DNA from: DASZHC01 sp035938215
Lineage (GTDB): Bacteria > Verrucomicrobiota > Verrucomicrobiia > Chthoniobacterales > JAFAMB01
NCBI GenBank assembly: GCA_035938215.1
Contig: DASZHC010000006.1
Span: forward strand, 1 to 48,864
DNA length: 48,864 nt
Direction: 5' to 3'
The notes below the pieces were generated by a model. That model did not search any database, was not told where the DNA came from, and saw nothing but the letters and a program-made list of their open reading frames with translations. Shown piece after piece: positions 1-8,041 of this stretch (position 1 is the stretch's first letter; each line of letters opens with the position of its first letter). A program made the translations under genes and the position numbers.

Positions 1-452
1 CCGTCGTCTGTTATTGCAACAATTCCGGCCTGAACCATGGACCCGATCGGCGCCATTTCTTCACCCTTCAATCTGTTGGTAATTGCCCCCGTTGGATAGA
101 CATTGATGTGAGCGGTGTCCCGAATGCGGTCGCTGATTAACGTTATTGTGCTTGGATTGTCGGCGGGGGGATCGGTATTTGGCATGCATAACACGGAAGT
201 AAACCCGCCGGCCGCTGCCGCACGACTTCCCGATTCGATCGTCTCTTTCTGAATCTGACCGGGCTCGCGGAGGTGTACGTGGATGTCGATCAGACCCGGC
301 GCAACGACCAAGCCATGCGCGTCAATGACCTCGCAGCCATCTCCAGGTGGCTCGATGGAGACGCGACCGTCTACGACATACAGATCAGCCCTCTCATCCC
401 GATCACTCGATGGATCAATGATTCTGCCGTTCTTGATGACCAAATTCCTCAT
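1..452 (-). CDS. pyrC: Dihydroorotase, N-terminal part (runs off window)
   Basis: Catalyses reversible cyclisation of carbamoyl aspartate to dihydroorotate, third step of pyrimidine synthesis, in the cytoplasm. About 150 residues are visible and the C-terminal two thirds lie beyond the left edge. The metal-binding HxH sits at residues 58-60 in DIHVHLREPG, the signature of class I dihydroorotases, and MPNTDPP follows near residue 91, as in the family. The ATG at 450-452 overlaps the pyrB stop in an ATGA, so the two genes are translationally coupled. Identity is very secure; whether the rest is intact cannot be seen. Confidence 0.95.
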   Translation of the reverse strand, partial: MRNLVIKNGRIIDPSSDRDERADLYVVDGRVSIEPPGDGCEVIDAHGLVVAPGLIDIHVHLREPGQIQKETIESGSRAAAAGGFTSVLCMPNTDPPADNPSTITLISDRIRDTAHINVYPTGAITNRLKGEEMAPIGSMVQAGIVAITDD

Positions 453-1426
453 CGTGCCTTCCGGGACGCACTGCTGCAGAGATAGAGAACCGCCATCCGG
501 ACGGCAAGTCCGTTGGTGACCTGATCCAGAATCATGCTCTGCGGACCGTCTGCAATGTCGCTGTCGATTTCCACGCCTCTGTTTATCGGACCGGGATGCA
601 TCACAAGACAGCTGGGTTTCAATTTCTCTGCGCGGGCTTTCGTCAATCCAAAAAAACGAACGTACTCATTGACACTCGGAAAGTATTCCTTGCGTTGGCG
701 CTCGTGTTGAATGCGCAGCAAATTGATAATGTCTGCCGAAGGAAGAATATCGTCGATGTGGCGAGCGACTGACACCCCCATTTCTTCAAATGCCCTTGGA
801 ACCAATGTACTTGGTCCAACAAGCGTAACCTCCGCACCTAGTTTTTTCAGCGCCCAGATGTTTGAACGCGCCACGCGGCTGAACAATATATCCCCGACGA
901 TTGCGACTTTAAGGCCGCTGATCTTTCCGAGTCGTTCTCGAATCGTAAAAACGTCGAGCAGCGCTTGCGTAGGGTGTTCGTGAGCTCCGTCGCCGGCGTT
1001 GATGATGCAAACATCCATGCGGTCGGCCAGAAACTTTGGCGCACCCGCCGAACTATGGCGCAAAACGATGATATCCGTGTGCAAAGCTTGAAGATTCAAC
1101 GCGGTATCTTTTAGCGACTCTCCCTTCTGAAGGCTCGATGTCGCAGCGGATATGTTCACCACATCGGCGCTGAGGCGAAAAGCCGCCAGCTCAAAAGAGG
1201 TTCTTGTGCGGGTGCTCGGCTCTACAAAAAAATTGACCATCGTTTTGCCCCGGAGCACAGGAACCTTCTTGATATCTCGCGAACCTACGGTCTTGAACGC
1301 AGCGGCAGTGTCCAGAATTGTCTCAATCTCGTTGCGTTCCAACTCGCGGATGCCGAGCAGATCCTTCCGATGCCATGTCGCCGGTCCCGGAACGCTCCCG
1401 GCAGCAGGTGCAGATGAGGTGTTCAC
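449..1426 (-). CDS. pyrB: Aspartate carbamoyltransferase catalytic subunit
   Basis: Condenses carbamoyl phosphate with aspartate to give carbamoyl aspartate. The 325-residue length is normal for the catalytic chain. The carbamoyl-phosphate loop STRTRTSFE is at 71-79, the second-domain loop SLQKGESLKDT near 98-108, HPTQALLD at 151-158 and HPGPINRG at 277-284, so all expected active-site elements are present. The start overlaps the pyrR stop by 4 nt and its own stop overlaps the pyrC start, giving a tight pyrR-pyrB-pyrC operon. No pyrI regulatory-chain gene is nearby, consistent with class B/C enzymes that associate with dihydroorotase. Confidence 0.97.
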   Translation of the reverse strand: MNTSSAPAAGSVPGPATWHRKDLLGIRELERNEIETILDTAAAFKTVGSRDIKKVPVLRGKTMVNFFVEPSTRTRTSFELAAFRLSADVVNISAATSSLQKGESLKDTALNLQALHTDIIVLRHSSAGAPKFLADRMDVCIINAGDGAHEHPTQALLDVFTIRERLGKISGLKVAIVGDILFSRVARSNIWALKKLGAEVTLVGPSTLVPRAFEEMGVSVARHIDDILPSADIINLLRIQHERQRKEYFPSVNEYVRFFGLTKARAEKLKPSCLVMHPGPINRGVEIDSDIADGPQSMILDQVTNGLAVRMAVLYLCSSASRKAR

Positions 1427-1962
1427 GGCTTTTCCACTCGCACGGAGTCGGGTTCGGAATCAACGTTTTCAAGGCGAACCTTAACGAGTTCTTCTCTGGA
1501 TGTCGGCAGGTTCTTGCCGATGTAATCCGGGCGAATCGGCAGTTCGCGATGCCCCCGGTCCAGAAGGACTGCGAACTGGATGCGCTCCGGGCGTCCGAAC
1601 GAGTTGATCGCATCCATGGCCGCGCGGCAGGTTCTACCCGTATAGAGCACGTCATCCACCAGGATCACCGTGAAATTTTCAAGATGAAGGGGCAATCGAG
1701 TTTCCTGCACGCTCTTCAGGCTTTTGCGCAGCCGAAGGTCATCCCGATGCATTGCGACATCGACGGTTCCTAATTCCGGCCGCCGTCCTTCAATATCTCC
1801 AATGATCCCGGCCAGCCTGCGTGCTAGTTCAACACCTCGGGACGGAATCCCGACGAGGGCAAACTTCCCCGGTTCGGAGTTGTGCTCGAGTATTTCATGA
1901 GCGATTCGGCGAAGCGCGCGGGCAATCGCCTCGCCATCCATGATCAGAATTGACTTGGACAT
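1423..1962 (-). CDS. pyrR: Bifunctional pyr operon regulator / uracil phosphoribosyltransferase PyrR
   Basis: RNA-binding regulator that senses UMP/PRPP and controls pyr mRNAs; family members also have uracil phosphoribosyltransferase activity. The protein is 179 residues, the usual size. The PRPP-binding motif VDDVLYTGRT spans about 102-111, and the SRGVELARRL region near 41-50 and the basic segment MHRDDLRLRK (71-80) match the family. The start ATG at 1960-1962 is preceded by AAGG at 1969-1972, six bases upstream, which lies inside a predicted PyrR-binding hairpin. First gene of the coupled pyrRBC set, with probable read-through from the mrp pair upstream. Confidence 0.95.
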   Translation of the reverse strand: MSKSILIMDGEAIARALRRIAHEILEHNSEPGKFALVGIPSRGVELARRLAGIIGDIEGRRPELGTVDVAMHRDDLRLRKSLKSVQETRLPLHLENFTVILVDDVLYTGRTCRAAMDAINSFGRPERIQFAVLLDRGHRELPIRPDYIGKNLPTSREELVKVRLENVDSEPDSVRVEKP

Positions 1963-1968
1963 AGCTAA

Positions 1969-1999
1969 CCTTGGTGACCTCTCAGGATCACCTTAAAGG
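1969..1999 (-). promoter_or_regulatory. Predicted PyrR-binding RNA loop over the pyrR ribosome binding site
   Basis: Read on the minus strand, this 31-nt segment folds as CCUU, a UAA bulge, GGUGA, the loop UCCUGAGAGG, UCACC and AAGG. The core UCC-N-GAGAGG-U matches the conserved PyrR binding-loop sequence known from Bacillus-type pyr leaders (ARUCCNGNGAGGYU) except at its edges. The 3' arm AAGG is the Shine-Dalgarno of pyrR, so PyrR bound with UMP would hide it. The gap to the upstream gene is only 46 nt, with no room for a classical attenuator, which points to translational control. Sequence and pairing are directly visible; function is inferred. Confidence 0.6.
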
Positions 2000-2008
2000 A
2001 AAGTACCA

Positions 2009-2224
2009 CTACATGCCTTTTGCCTGGCGCTGTCTGCGCTCTCGCCAAGCAGACCGATGCTTTACGATCCAGTCGAGCAGAGCTCTTTCAAAGCCGATAT
2101 CGTAACCGGCCTTCTCGCTTTCGATCCACTTATGGCGAAGAATCTCCTCGCGCTCGGCCAAGAACTCCTTATAGAGCACAGAATTTTTGACCAATTCTGT
2201 CGCATCTTCGTCAGGGGGTTCCAT
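2009..2224 (-). CDS. Small conserved-looking hypothetical protein (about 71 aa)
   Basis: I do not recognise a named family. The protein is charged and helical, with a core like HKWIESEKAGYDIGFERAL followed by an Arg-rich tail, and has no signal peptide or membrane segment. The start chosen here (ATG at 2222-2224) gives about 71 residues. An alternative ATG at 2321-2323 abuts the mrp stop exactly and would give 104 residues, but the added N-terminus looks like untranslated sequence. Neither start has a clear Shine-Dalgarno. It lies between mrp and pyrR in the same direction, so it is probably co-transcribed with both. Confidence 0.6.
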   Translation of the reverse strand: MEPPDEDATELVKNSVLYKEFLAEREEILRHKWIESEKAGYDIGFERALLDWIVKHRSAWRERRQRQAKGM

Positions 2225-2323
2225 TACTATTTTGCGAGTTTGTACATCTGACAATTGGAGGTCAATAGATTTCAGGAGTGAGAATGCTACTACTCTCTGA
2301 TTTTGGATAAATATGCCCGGCAT

Positions 2324-3373
2324 CTAGCCGACTCTCTTGCGAAGTTCATTAGCTATTTTAAAAAAACCTTTGGAAATTGGATGGTTTGGGCTCTCAAATA
2401 CGATAGGCATTCCTCGGTCCCCGGCTTCCCTTGTCTCAATATCGAGAGGAATACTGCCGAGCAACGGGACTTTCAGGCGCACCGCTTCCCGCTCGCCACC
2501 TCCACTTCCGAAAATATCATACCGCTTTCCATCACTCGGAGAGACAAAATAGCTCATGTTTTCAACGATGCCTAGTACCTGTACATTTACCTTGGCAAAC
2601 ATGGCGCTTGCCTTACGAGCGTCTATAAGCGCTACCTCCTGCGGCGTCGTGACAATCACCGCTCCAGAAAGGGCGACGGTTTGCACAACCGTCAGTTGGA
2701 TGTCTCCCGTGCCGGGCGGAAGATCGAGAATCAGAAAATCGAGTCCTGCCCAATCTACCTGGCGAAGGAACTGCTGTGTTGCGCGCGTTACCATCGGACC
2801 GCGCAAAATTGCGGGAGAATTGTCGTCGAGCAGCGATCCCATCGAAATGAATTTAATGCCATAACGCTCCATCGGAATGATCGTGTTGTCGCTTGTGGCC
2901 ATGGGTCTCTCCTGAGTTGCGCCAAACATTAATGAAATGCTCGGACCATAGATGTCGCAGTCGCACAACCCGACCTTTGCACCCAAGCTCTGAAGCGCGG
3001 CGGCAATGTTCGCCGAAACGGTCGACTTCCCGACGCCTCCCTTTCCGCTTGCAACGGCTATGACATGATCCACGCCTGTTATTTTTGTGGCGCCGGTCTG
3101 ACTGGCCGAAGCAACTTCCGGCGGATTTGTGATGTCAATGATCACGTTGGCCGATTTCACGCCCTGGATTGCGCGCAGTACCTTTTCGGAATCCCGCTTC
3201 AACGCCGACGGAACCGCGGGGTTATTGGTCGCAACGCTCAGTCGCACAACCACGTCGGAGCCGGCGATTTTGACGTTCTTTACAAGACCAAAACTCACGA
3301 TGTCCCGGCTGTAGCCTGGAAATTTCACTTCCTTCAGGCGCTCGACAATCAGTTCTTCGGAGAGGTGCGACAT
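2324..3373 (-). CDS. mrp: Mrp/ApbC family P-loop ATPase, Fe-S cluster carrier
   Basis: Mrp/NBP35-type ATPases carry and deliver Fe-S clusters in the cytoplasm. The 349-residue protein has an N-terminal MIP18/DUF59 domain (about 1-85) followed by the deviant Walker A motif SGKGGVGKST (109-118) and a Walker B-like LILDLPPGTGD segment. The C-terminal region ENMSYF...DIFGSGGG is family-typical, but where many homologues have CxxC this one reads SPSD, so any cluster would need other ligands. The start at 3371-3373 is supported by AGGAAG nine bases upstream. A longer reading to 3505 would translate an intergenic palindromic repeat and is rejected. Confidence 0.92.
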   Translation of the reverse strand: MSHLSEELIVERLKEVKFPGYSRDIVSFGLVKNVKIAGSDVVVRLSVATNNPAVPSALKRDSEKVLRAIQGVKSANVIIDITNPPEVASASQTGATKITGVDHVIAVASGKGGVGKSTVSANIAAALQSLGAKVGLCDCDIYGPSISLMFGATQERPMATSDNTIIPMERYGIKFISMGSLLDDNSPAILRGPMVTRATQQFLRQVDWAGLDFLILDLPPGTGDIQLTVVQTVALSGAVIVTTPQEVALIDARKASAMFAKVNVQVLGIVENMSYFVSPSDGKRYDIFGSGGGEREAVRLKVPLLGSIPLDIETREAGDRGMPIVFESPNHPISKGFFKIANELRKRVG

Positions 3374-3446
3374 AGGCTCTTCCTGAATGTAGCGTGTCAT
3401 CATCAAAACGCATGTGCTCTGTTCTCGATGAGACGAGTCGGCTCGG

Positions 3447-3550
3447 AGCGGTAGGGCCGGATCTCCGAGCCGGCCGGGTTTTTTACGGCGAGCTCGTATG
3501 TTCAAGGCGACGAATGCTGACGATCCGCTCGGAGATCGGACCCTACCGCC
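3447..3550. repeat. Palindromic intergenic repeat, GGTAGGGCCGGATCTCCGAG family
   Basis: Left arm GGTAGGGCCGGATCTCCGAG and an imperfect inverted right arm ending CCCTACC bracket about 50 variable bases. Related copies occur near 5574-5680, 26045-26100, 30911-31005 and 43106-43202, with single arms near 5753, 9799 and 40349. It lies in the 341-base gap between mrp and the glycosyltransferase gene. The remainder of that gap (3551-3714) holds no gene I can support; 3600-3625 resembles the conserved tail (TTCCTTGCACAAGT) that follows other copies. Confidence 0.8.
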
Positions 3551-3714
3551 GCACCGTCACAGCGCTATCTCGCGTCGCCAAAAATAATGTCTGGGCACCA
3601 ACGGAAAAACAAAATTCCTTGCACAAGTCTCCGAGCCTTGTCCAACGATTCCGGTTGCGCCTTAGTCGCCTGTTGAGAAGAGTTCCCTCTGAGGCGCGGC
3701 CTCACTAGACAACT

Positions 3715-5334
3715 GTGAGTCAGAAACACTTTGAACCGCTTTCCGGCGGACGATCCCGGATCGATTGGGGAATCGCGGTAATCATGTTTACGGTGTTCGC
3801 CGGCGGACTGGTATGGTTCACACACGGGAACAAGAACCCGGCATTCTATAATCCCGAAGAGATGGTTCGGGTAAGCCAGGTCATTAGCGGGGAATGGGAT
3901 TATCACCGCCCAGTGCTCTTTGAGTTAACGATTTCCATCATGAAACAATTGTTTCATGTGTCGGGCGATTTGCAGCCGGTTGCAGAACTTGGTCGGGTAG
4001 TGTCGGCATTCTATTCGGTTGCATCGATCGTTTGCCTGAGTCTTGCGATTTATTTCTTGTGTAATCGTGCTGCCGCGGCACTGCTTTCTTGCCTATTGCT
4101 CTGCCAACATCAGTTCTTCGACCTGGCTCATACGGTTAACGAAAACACCTCGCTCATGTTCGGAGCCGCTCTCAGCTTGCTGGCGATGGTCTTGCTTGAA
4201 CAGAAGGCCACTGTGCCGAGAGCGCTCTTCCTCGGGTGCAGCGTAGCAATCGCGGCTTCGGCTCAATATATAGGTCTGCTTCTTTTCGTTCCCGCACTTG
4301 TTGTTGTGCTTCGGTGCGGAAACCGAGAACTGCGTGGCCCCCGAATCGCTGAATTCGTTTTGGGTCTTCTTTTCGCGATGCTTGTCATTAACTTCTCGGC
4401 GATAACCAAGCTACCTGTGACGGTGATGGACTTGGTTCAGAACCTGATGTCTGCCATGGCCAGCCTACAGGAAGGAGTGACTAACCTGGTCAAAGGGTAC
4501 TACTGGGTTCTGCTGCTGAAGAATACCACGCCTGCTATCTGGGTTATGTTCGGGCTTTCGATCTGCATCTTTTGGTTTCAAAGGAGCAAGCTGAAGATTA
4601 GCGAGATTGCTCTATTGGTAATTCCAGCTGTCTATTTTTTGCTTCTGCTCTTCTCGCCACCAGAAAGCGACCTGCATTTTCTTCCGATGATCGGATTTAC
4701 CTACGCATTCGCGGTCGTGGGCAGTGCTTTAACCGGGGAATTGATTACGAAATTGAGTGAACAGGCACGCGGATGGCTCTTGCCTGCTCTGATAGCGGTG
4801 TGCCTGTTTGCGTGCTTTCTCGAGTTCGTCCGCGGCTTACGTTACTTTGTTGCATTCAACCGGGATGATCGACTCGATATGCTTGCCTGGATGGATGGCA
4901 ATCTGGACCCCGGGAGCAAGGTGATCGCGGACCGCACCGCATTTCTTCCCGCCCTGTTGGCTGAAATGAATCAAAAATACCGTTTCGAACTCGTTAGCGG
5001 CGAAATTAAGCCTACTGCCGGCAAAGTGCCGTCGGTTGCCGAACTAGTCGCTTCCGGTGTCAGTTATGCGGCTCTTTCGGATTCCGATCACGAGCGGTTT
5101 TTCTCGCATGTAGTTTCCGTCGCACAGGCCAACGACCCCTCTTTTGGCGCCTTGAAGCAATTCTATTATGACGTGCTCAGCAAAGGAATCCTGATCTGGC
5201 GAAGTGACCGGGGTGCCGTGAAATATATGCAGCCAGGCTTGGCTGTTTACCGCCTGCCAAGGGCAGAGCAAATCATGAATGGAAGCAACCACCGAAACGT
5301 CGAGATGCCAGACACCACGGACGCCGAACGGTGA
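3715..5334 (+). CDS. Membrane glycosyltransferase, GT39/ArnT-PMT-like
   Basis: A 539-residue integral membrane protein with roughly ten hydrophobic segments and a C-terminal soluble domain. After TM1 there is a periplasmic loop FYNPEEMVRVSQV...WDYHRPVLFE, positioned like the acidic catalytic loop of GT39/ArnT-type enzymes, which move a sugar from a polyprenyl-phosphate donor; FDLAHTVNENTS resembles the second conserved loop. The GTG start at 3715 follows the repeat-rich gap without a strong Shine-Dalgarno. The gene stands alone, so its acceptor (lipid A, protein or glycan) cannot be inferred. Fold family is fairly secure; substrate unknown. Confidence 0.7.
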   Translation: MSQKHFEPLSGGRSRIDWGIAVIMFTVFAGGLVWFTHGNKNPAFYNPEEMVRVSQVISGEWDYHRPVLFELTISIMKQLFHVSGDLQPVAELGRVVSAFYSVASIVCLSLAIYFLCNRAAAALLSCLLLCQHQFFDLAHTVNENTSLMFGAALSLLAMVLLEQKATVPRALFLGCSVAIAASAQYIGLLLFVPALVVVLRCGNRELRGPRIAEFVLGLLFAMLVINFSAITKLPVTVMDLVQNLMSAMASLQEGVTNLVKGYYWVLLLKNTTPAIWVMFGLSICIFWFQRSKLKISEIALLVIPAVYFLLLLFSPPESDLHFLPMIGFTYAFAVVGSALTGELITKLSEQARGWLLPALIAVCLFACFLEFVRGLRYFVAFNRDDRLDMLAWMDGNLDPGSKVIADRTAFLPALLAEMNQKYRFELVSGEIKPTAGKVPSVAELVASGVSYAALSDSDHERFFSHVVSVAQANDPSFGALKQFYYDVLSKGILIWRSDRGAVKYMQPGLAVYRLPRAEQIMNGSNHRNVEMPDTTDAER

Positions 5335-5338
5335 AAAG

Positions 5339-5421
5339 GCGGCTCGCCGGGAGGCTCGCCCTACCGCTCACCGGCCCAAAGGTCAATATATGGTAGGGCG
5401 AAGCTCCTTGCTGGGCCGCCG
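5339..5421. repeat. Inverted repeat, GGCGGCTCGCC...CTCGCCCTACC family
   Basis: Arms at 5339-5365 and 5392-5421 are inverted copies (right arm GGTAGGGCGAAGCTCCTTGC). The element begins five bases after the stop of the glycosyltransferase gene and may act as a transcript end. A relative with the same GTAGGGCGAAGCTCC arm lies at 22434-22504. Confidence 0.7.
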
Positions 5422-5469
5422 CCCTTTGACCTCAAAAGTCCGCCCTCGAGGTATATGCGAGACGGTACA

Positions 5470-5760
5470 CATCCCAGGAACTGGTGGTGGAAGCGCTTGA
5501 TGGGCAAAGAGTTAGGCTTTCAGTGATGGGAGCTTGATTTTGATTAAAACAGGATCAGTCGTCAATGATTGGAGGTAGGGCCGGCTCTCCGAGCGGGCCG
5601 TTCCAACGAGGCAGACTCGTAGGGCAAGGACGCTATTCTCAGCGGGCAGCTCGGAGATCTGCCCCTACCGTCGATTACGAATCGCGCGGATCTAATCCAG
5701 TTCCCTGCACAAATCACAGAGCAGCAGGTATTTGTGCGCTAGCTAGAGGTATAGGAGGGG
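5470..5760. repeat. Long mosaic copy of the palindromic repeat with conserved flanks
   Basis: The palindrome itself is 5574-5680. Its flanks are also repeated: the segment after GGAACTGGTGGTG at about 5478 recurs near 30808, and the tail from ATCGCGCGGATCTAATCC at 5689 to GCTAGCTAG near 5745 recurs at 43210-43290 and in degraded form at 26110-26170. The mobile or duplicated unit is therefore about 180-290 bases, not just the hairpin. A further arm (GGCGGATCTCCGAGCCGCC) is at 5759-5777. No gene is visible in 5335-5849. Confidence 0.7.
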
Positions 5761-5849
5761 CGGATCTCCGAGCCGCCCGCCAGAACCGGCCGCCTCGAGA
5801 CTCAGGTGCCTGCCTTGTCAGTCCATCCTCCGGCGATTAACATCTGCGG

Positions 5850-7901
5850 ATGAAGTTCTCCTTGTTGTTATCCGGCGGCCTTTCTTTTCTCGCGCTCGGT
5901 ATCGTCGCCGTTTCGGCTGCGACCACGCTTGACCTTACCGCGATCGATTCACGAATTTCGCCGGGTGATGACTTTTATCAATATGCGAACGGGGGTTGGC
6001 TCGCCAAAAATCCGATTCCGCCGGAATTCAGTATTTGGGGCGGTTTTGTTCAGTTAGAGGAGCGGAACCGCGCGATCCTGCACGAGATTTTGGAGAAAAC
6101 GGCTCAACCGGATTCTCCTGAAAAGGTGGAACCGGGCAGTATTCGGCAAAAGCTTGGCGATTTTTACGCCTCTGGAATGGACGAGGCGGCAGCAAACGGC
6201 GAGGGAATTGCTCCTTTAAAAGCGGAACTGAGCCGGATTGATCAAGTTCGAGATCGGACCGGGTTTGCATCCGAGATCGCTGATCTTCACGCCAAAGGGC
6301 TGGGCCCGGTTTTCAATTTGGATGGGGACCAGGATGAAAAAGATAGTACCTCGCAGATTGCTATTATTTCACAGGGCGGATTGGGACTGCCGGACCGTTA
6401 CTACTATCTGAATACGGACGATCGATCGAAGGACATTCGCGCCAAATACCTGGTTCATCTTGGAAAGATGTTTGAGCTTGTGGGAGAGCCCGCTGAGACG
6501 GCAAGGCGAGACGCAGAGGTCGCTATGAATCTGGAGACGGAGATGGCCAAGGTTTCGAAGGCGCGCGTGGAATTGCGCGACCCCGAAACGAACTATCATA
6601 AGATGTCATTGTCTGAGCTGGAAAAGTTAGCGCCGCAATTTGATTGGGAGACCTATTTTCGTGCGCTCGGACTCACGGCCGGCCAACTCTCAGCCATCGA
6701 TTGCAAGCAACCGGAATTTGTATCGGCCGTTTCAAAACTGACGCAGGATGTTCCTCTCGATGCCTGGAAAACCTACTTGCGCTGGCATCTTGTTCACGCC
6801 GCTTCAGCTTATTTGAGTCAGCCGTTCGTGGAAGAAAATTTCAGATTCTATCGGCAAGTCCTTACCGGTGCCAAGGAGAATCGACCCAGATGGAAGCGCA
6901 TTCTGGATGAAGTCGATGCCAATCTGGGGGAGGCGTTGGGCCAACTCTATGTCGAAAAGACTTTTCCGCCTTCAGCGAAACATCGCGCTCTGGCCATGGT
7001 CGGCGATTTAAAAGCTGCGCTACGCCAGAAGATCGAGACCCTCGATTGGATGGGGGATGAAACAAAGAAACAGGCTCTGCTGAAACTCAGCGCACTCGGC
7101 GTCAAGATTGGTTACCCGGACAAATGGCGAGATTACAGCAAGCTCGAAATCAAACGCCAGTCTTACATCCTGAATGTCTTTGCTGGACAAACGTTTGAGA
7201 TGAGTCGGCATTTAGCTCGGATCGGCAAACCCGTGGATCTCACAGAATGGGGAATGACGCCACAGACCGTCAACGCCTATTATAATCCCAACCGTAATGA
7301 AGTCGTATTCCCGGCTGGGATTTTACAACCTCCATTCTTTTTTCAGGATGCCGACGATGCCGTCAATTACGGCGGAATTGGAGCTGTTATCGGACACGAA
7401 ATGACCCATGGATTCGACGATAGTGGCCGCCATTTTGATGCGCAGGGAAACTTGCGTGACTGGTGGACTCCACAAGATGCAAAGCGCTTTCTTGAAAGGG
7501 GTACGAAGATAGTGAGGCAGTTTGACAGCTACGTTGCGATCGATTCGCTGCATGTGAACGGTAGATTGACTGAGGGGGAAAACATTGCGGATCTAGGAGG
7601 TGTGAAAATTTCCCTTTCCGCACTAGAGAGCGCCCTGAACCGCCAAACAGTGGACAACCGGGAGAAGAAGATCGACGACCTCACGCAGGAGCAGCGATTT
7701 TTCCTTTCGTGGGCGCAGATTTGGCGGACAAACATTCGGTCCGAATATCTTCGTCTTGCGCTCACCGTCGATCCGCATAGCCCGGCTCCATTCAGAGTCA
7801 ACGGCCCCTTGAGCAACCTTCCCGAATTCGCAAAAGCATTTGGCATTTCTCAGCCAAGCCCCATGATCCGCCCCGACAATGAACGGGTTCAGATCTGGTG
7901 A
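5850..7901 (+). CDS. Secreted M13 family (neprilysin/PepO-like) zinc metallopeptidase
   Basis: Cleaves oligopeptides outside the cytoplasm. The 683-residue length is standard for M13. A signal peptide occupies about 1-23 (hydrophobic, ending VSAA), followed by the family N-terminus SRISPGDDFYQYANGGW. The zinc motif HEMTH is at 516-520 and the third ligand with its helper Asp in ENIAD at 577-581; NAYYNPNRNEVVFPAGILQPPFF upstream of the motif is family-typical. All catalytic residues are present, so the enzyme looks active. It stands alone between repeat blocks. Confidence 0.96.
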   Translation: MKFSLLLSGGLSFLALGIVAVSAATTLDLTAIDSRISPGDDFYQYANGGWLAKNPIPPEFSIWGGFVQLEERNRAILHEILEKTAQPDSPEKVEPGSIRQKLGDFYASGMDEAAANGEGIAPLKAELSRIDQVRDRTGFASEIADLHAKGLGPVFNLDGDQDEKDSTSQIAIISQGGLGLPDRYYYLNTDDRSKDIRAKYLVHLGKMFELVGEPAETARRDAEVAMNLETEMAKVSKARVELRDPETNYHKMSLSELEKLAPQFDWETYFRALGLTAGQLSAIDCKQPEFVSAVSKLTQDVPLDAWKTYLRWHLVHAASAYLSQPFVEENFRFYRQVLTGAKENRPRWKRILDEVDANLGEALGQLYVEKTFPPSAKHRALAMVGDLKAALRQKIETLDWMGDETKKQALLKLSALGVKIGYPDKWRDYSKLEIKRQSYILNVFAGQTFEMSRHLARIGKPVDLTEWGMTPQTVNAYYNPNRNEVVFPAGILQPPFFFQDADDAVNYGGIGAVIGHEMTHGFDDSGRHFDAQGNLRDWWTPQDAKRFLERGTKIVRQFDSYVAIDSLHVNGRLTEGENIADLGGVKISLSALESALNRQTVDNREKKIDDLTQEQRFFLSWAQIWRTNIRSEYLRLALTVDPHSPAPFRVNGPLSNLPEFAKAFGISQPSPMIRPDNERVQIW

Positions 7902-7902
7902 T

Positions 7903-7932
7903 CATGGGAGGGACGGCCTCCGTGCCGTCCGT
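7903..7932. repeat. Single hairpin GGGACGGCCTCCGTGCCGTCC
   Basis: A short perfect-stem palindrome (GGGACGG...CCGTCC) directly after the M13 peptidase stop; it could fold in the mRNA 3' end. The same hairpin recurs at 26411-26437 and, in variant form, at 23508-23530. The space to 8041 holds nothing else I can support. Confidence 0.65.
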
Positions 7933-8041
7933 TCGCAATCCTCTTCAACCCGTCAACGAAAGAAGTAATCTGAGCCCTGTTCTGGATTCGAATCATTTAG
8001 GTATGGGGAACGCACGGCGCCGGTTCGAAGTGGATGCCATG

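Noticed and set aside
3374..3505. N-terminal extension of Mrp to 3505
   Set aside because: It translates a palindromic intergenic repeat; the start at 3373 has a good Shine-Dalgarno and the family N-terminus.
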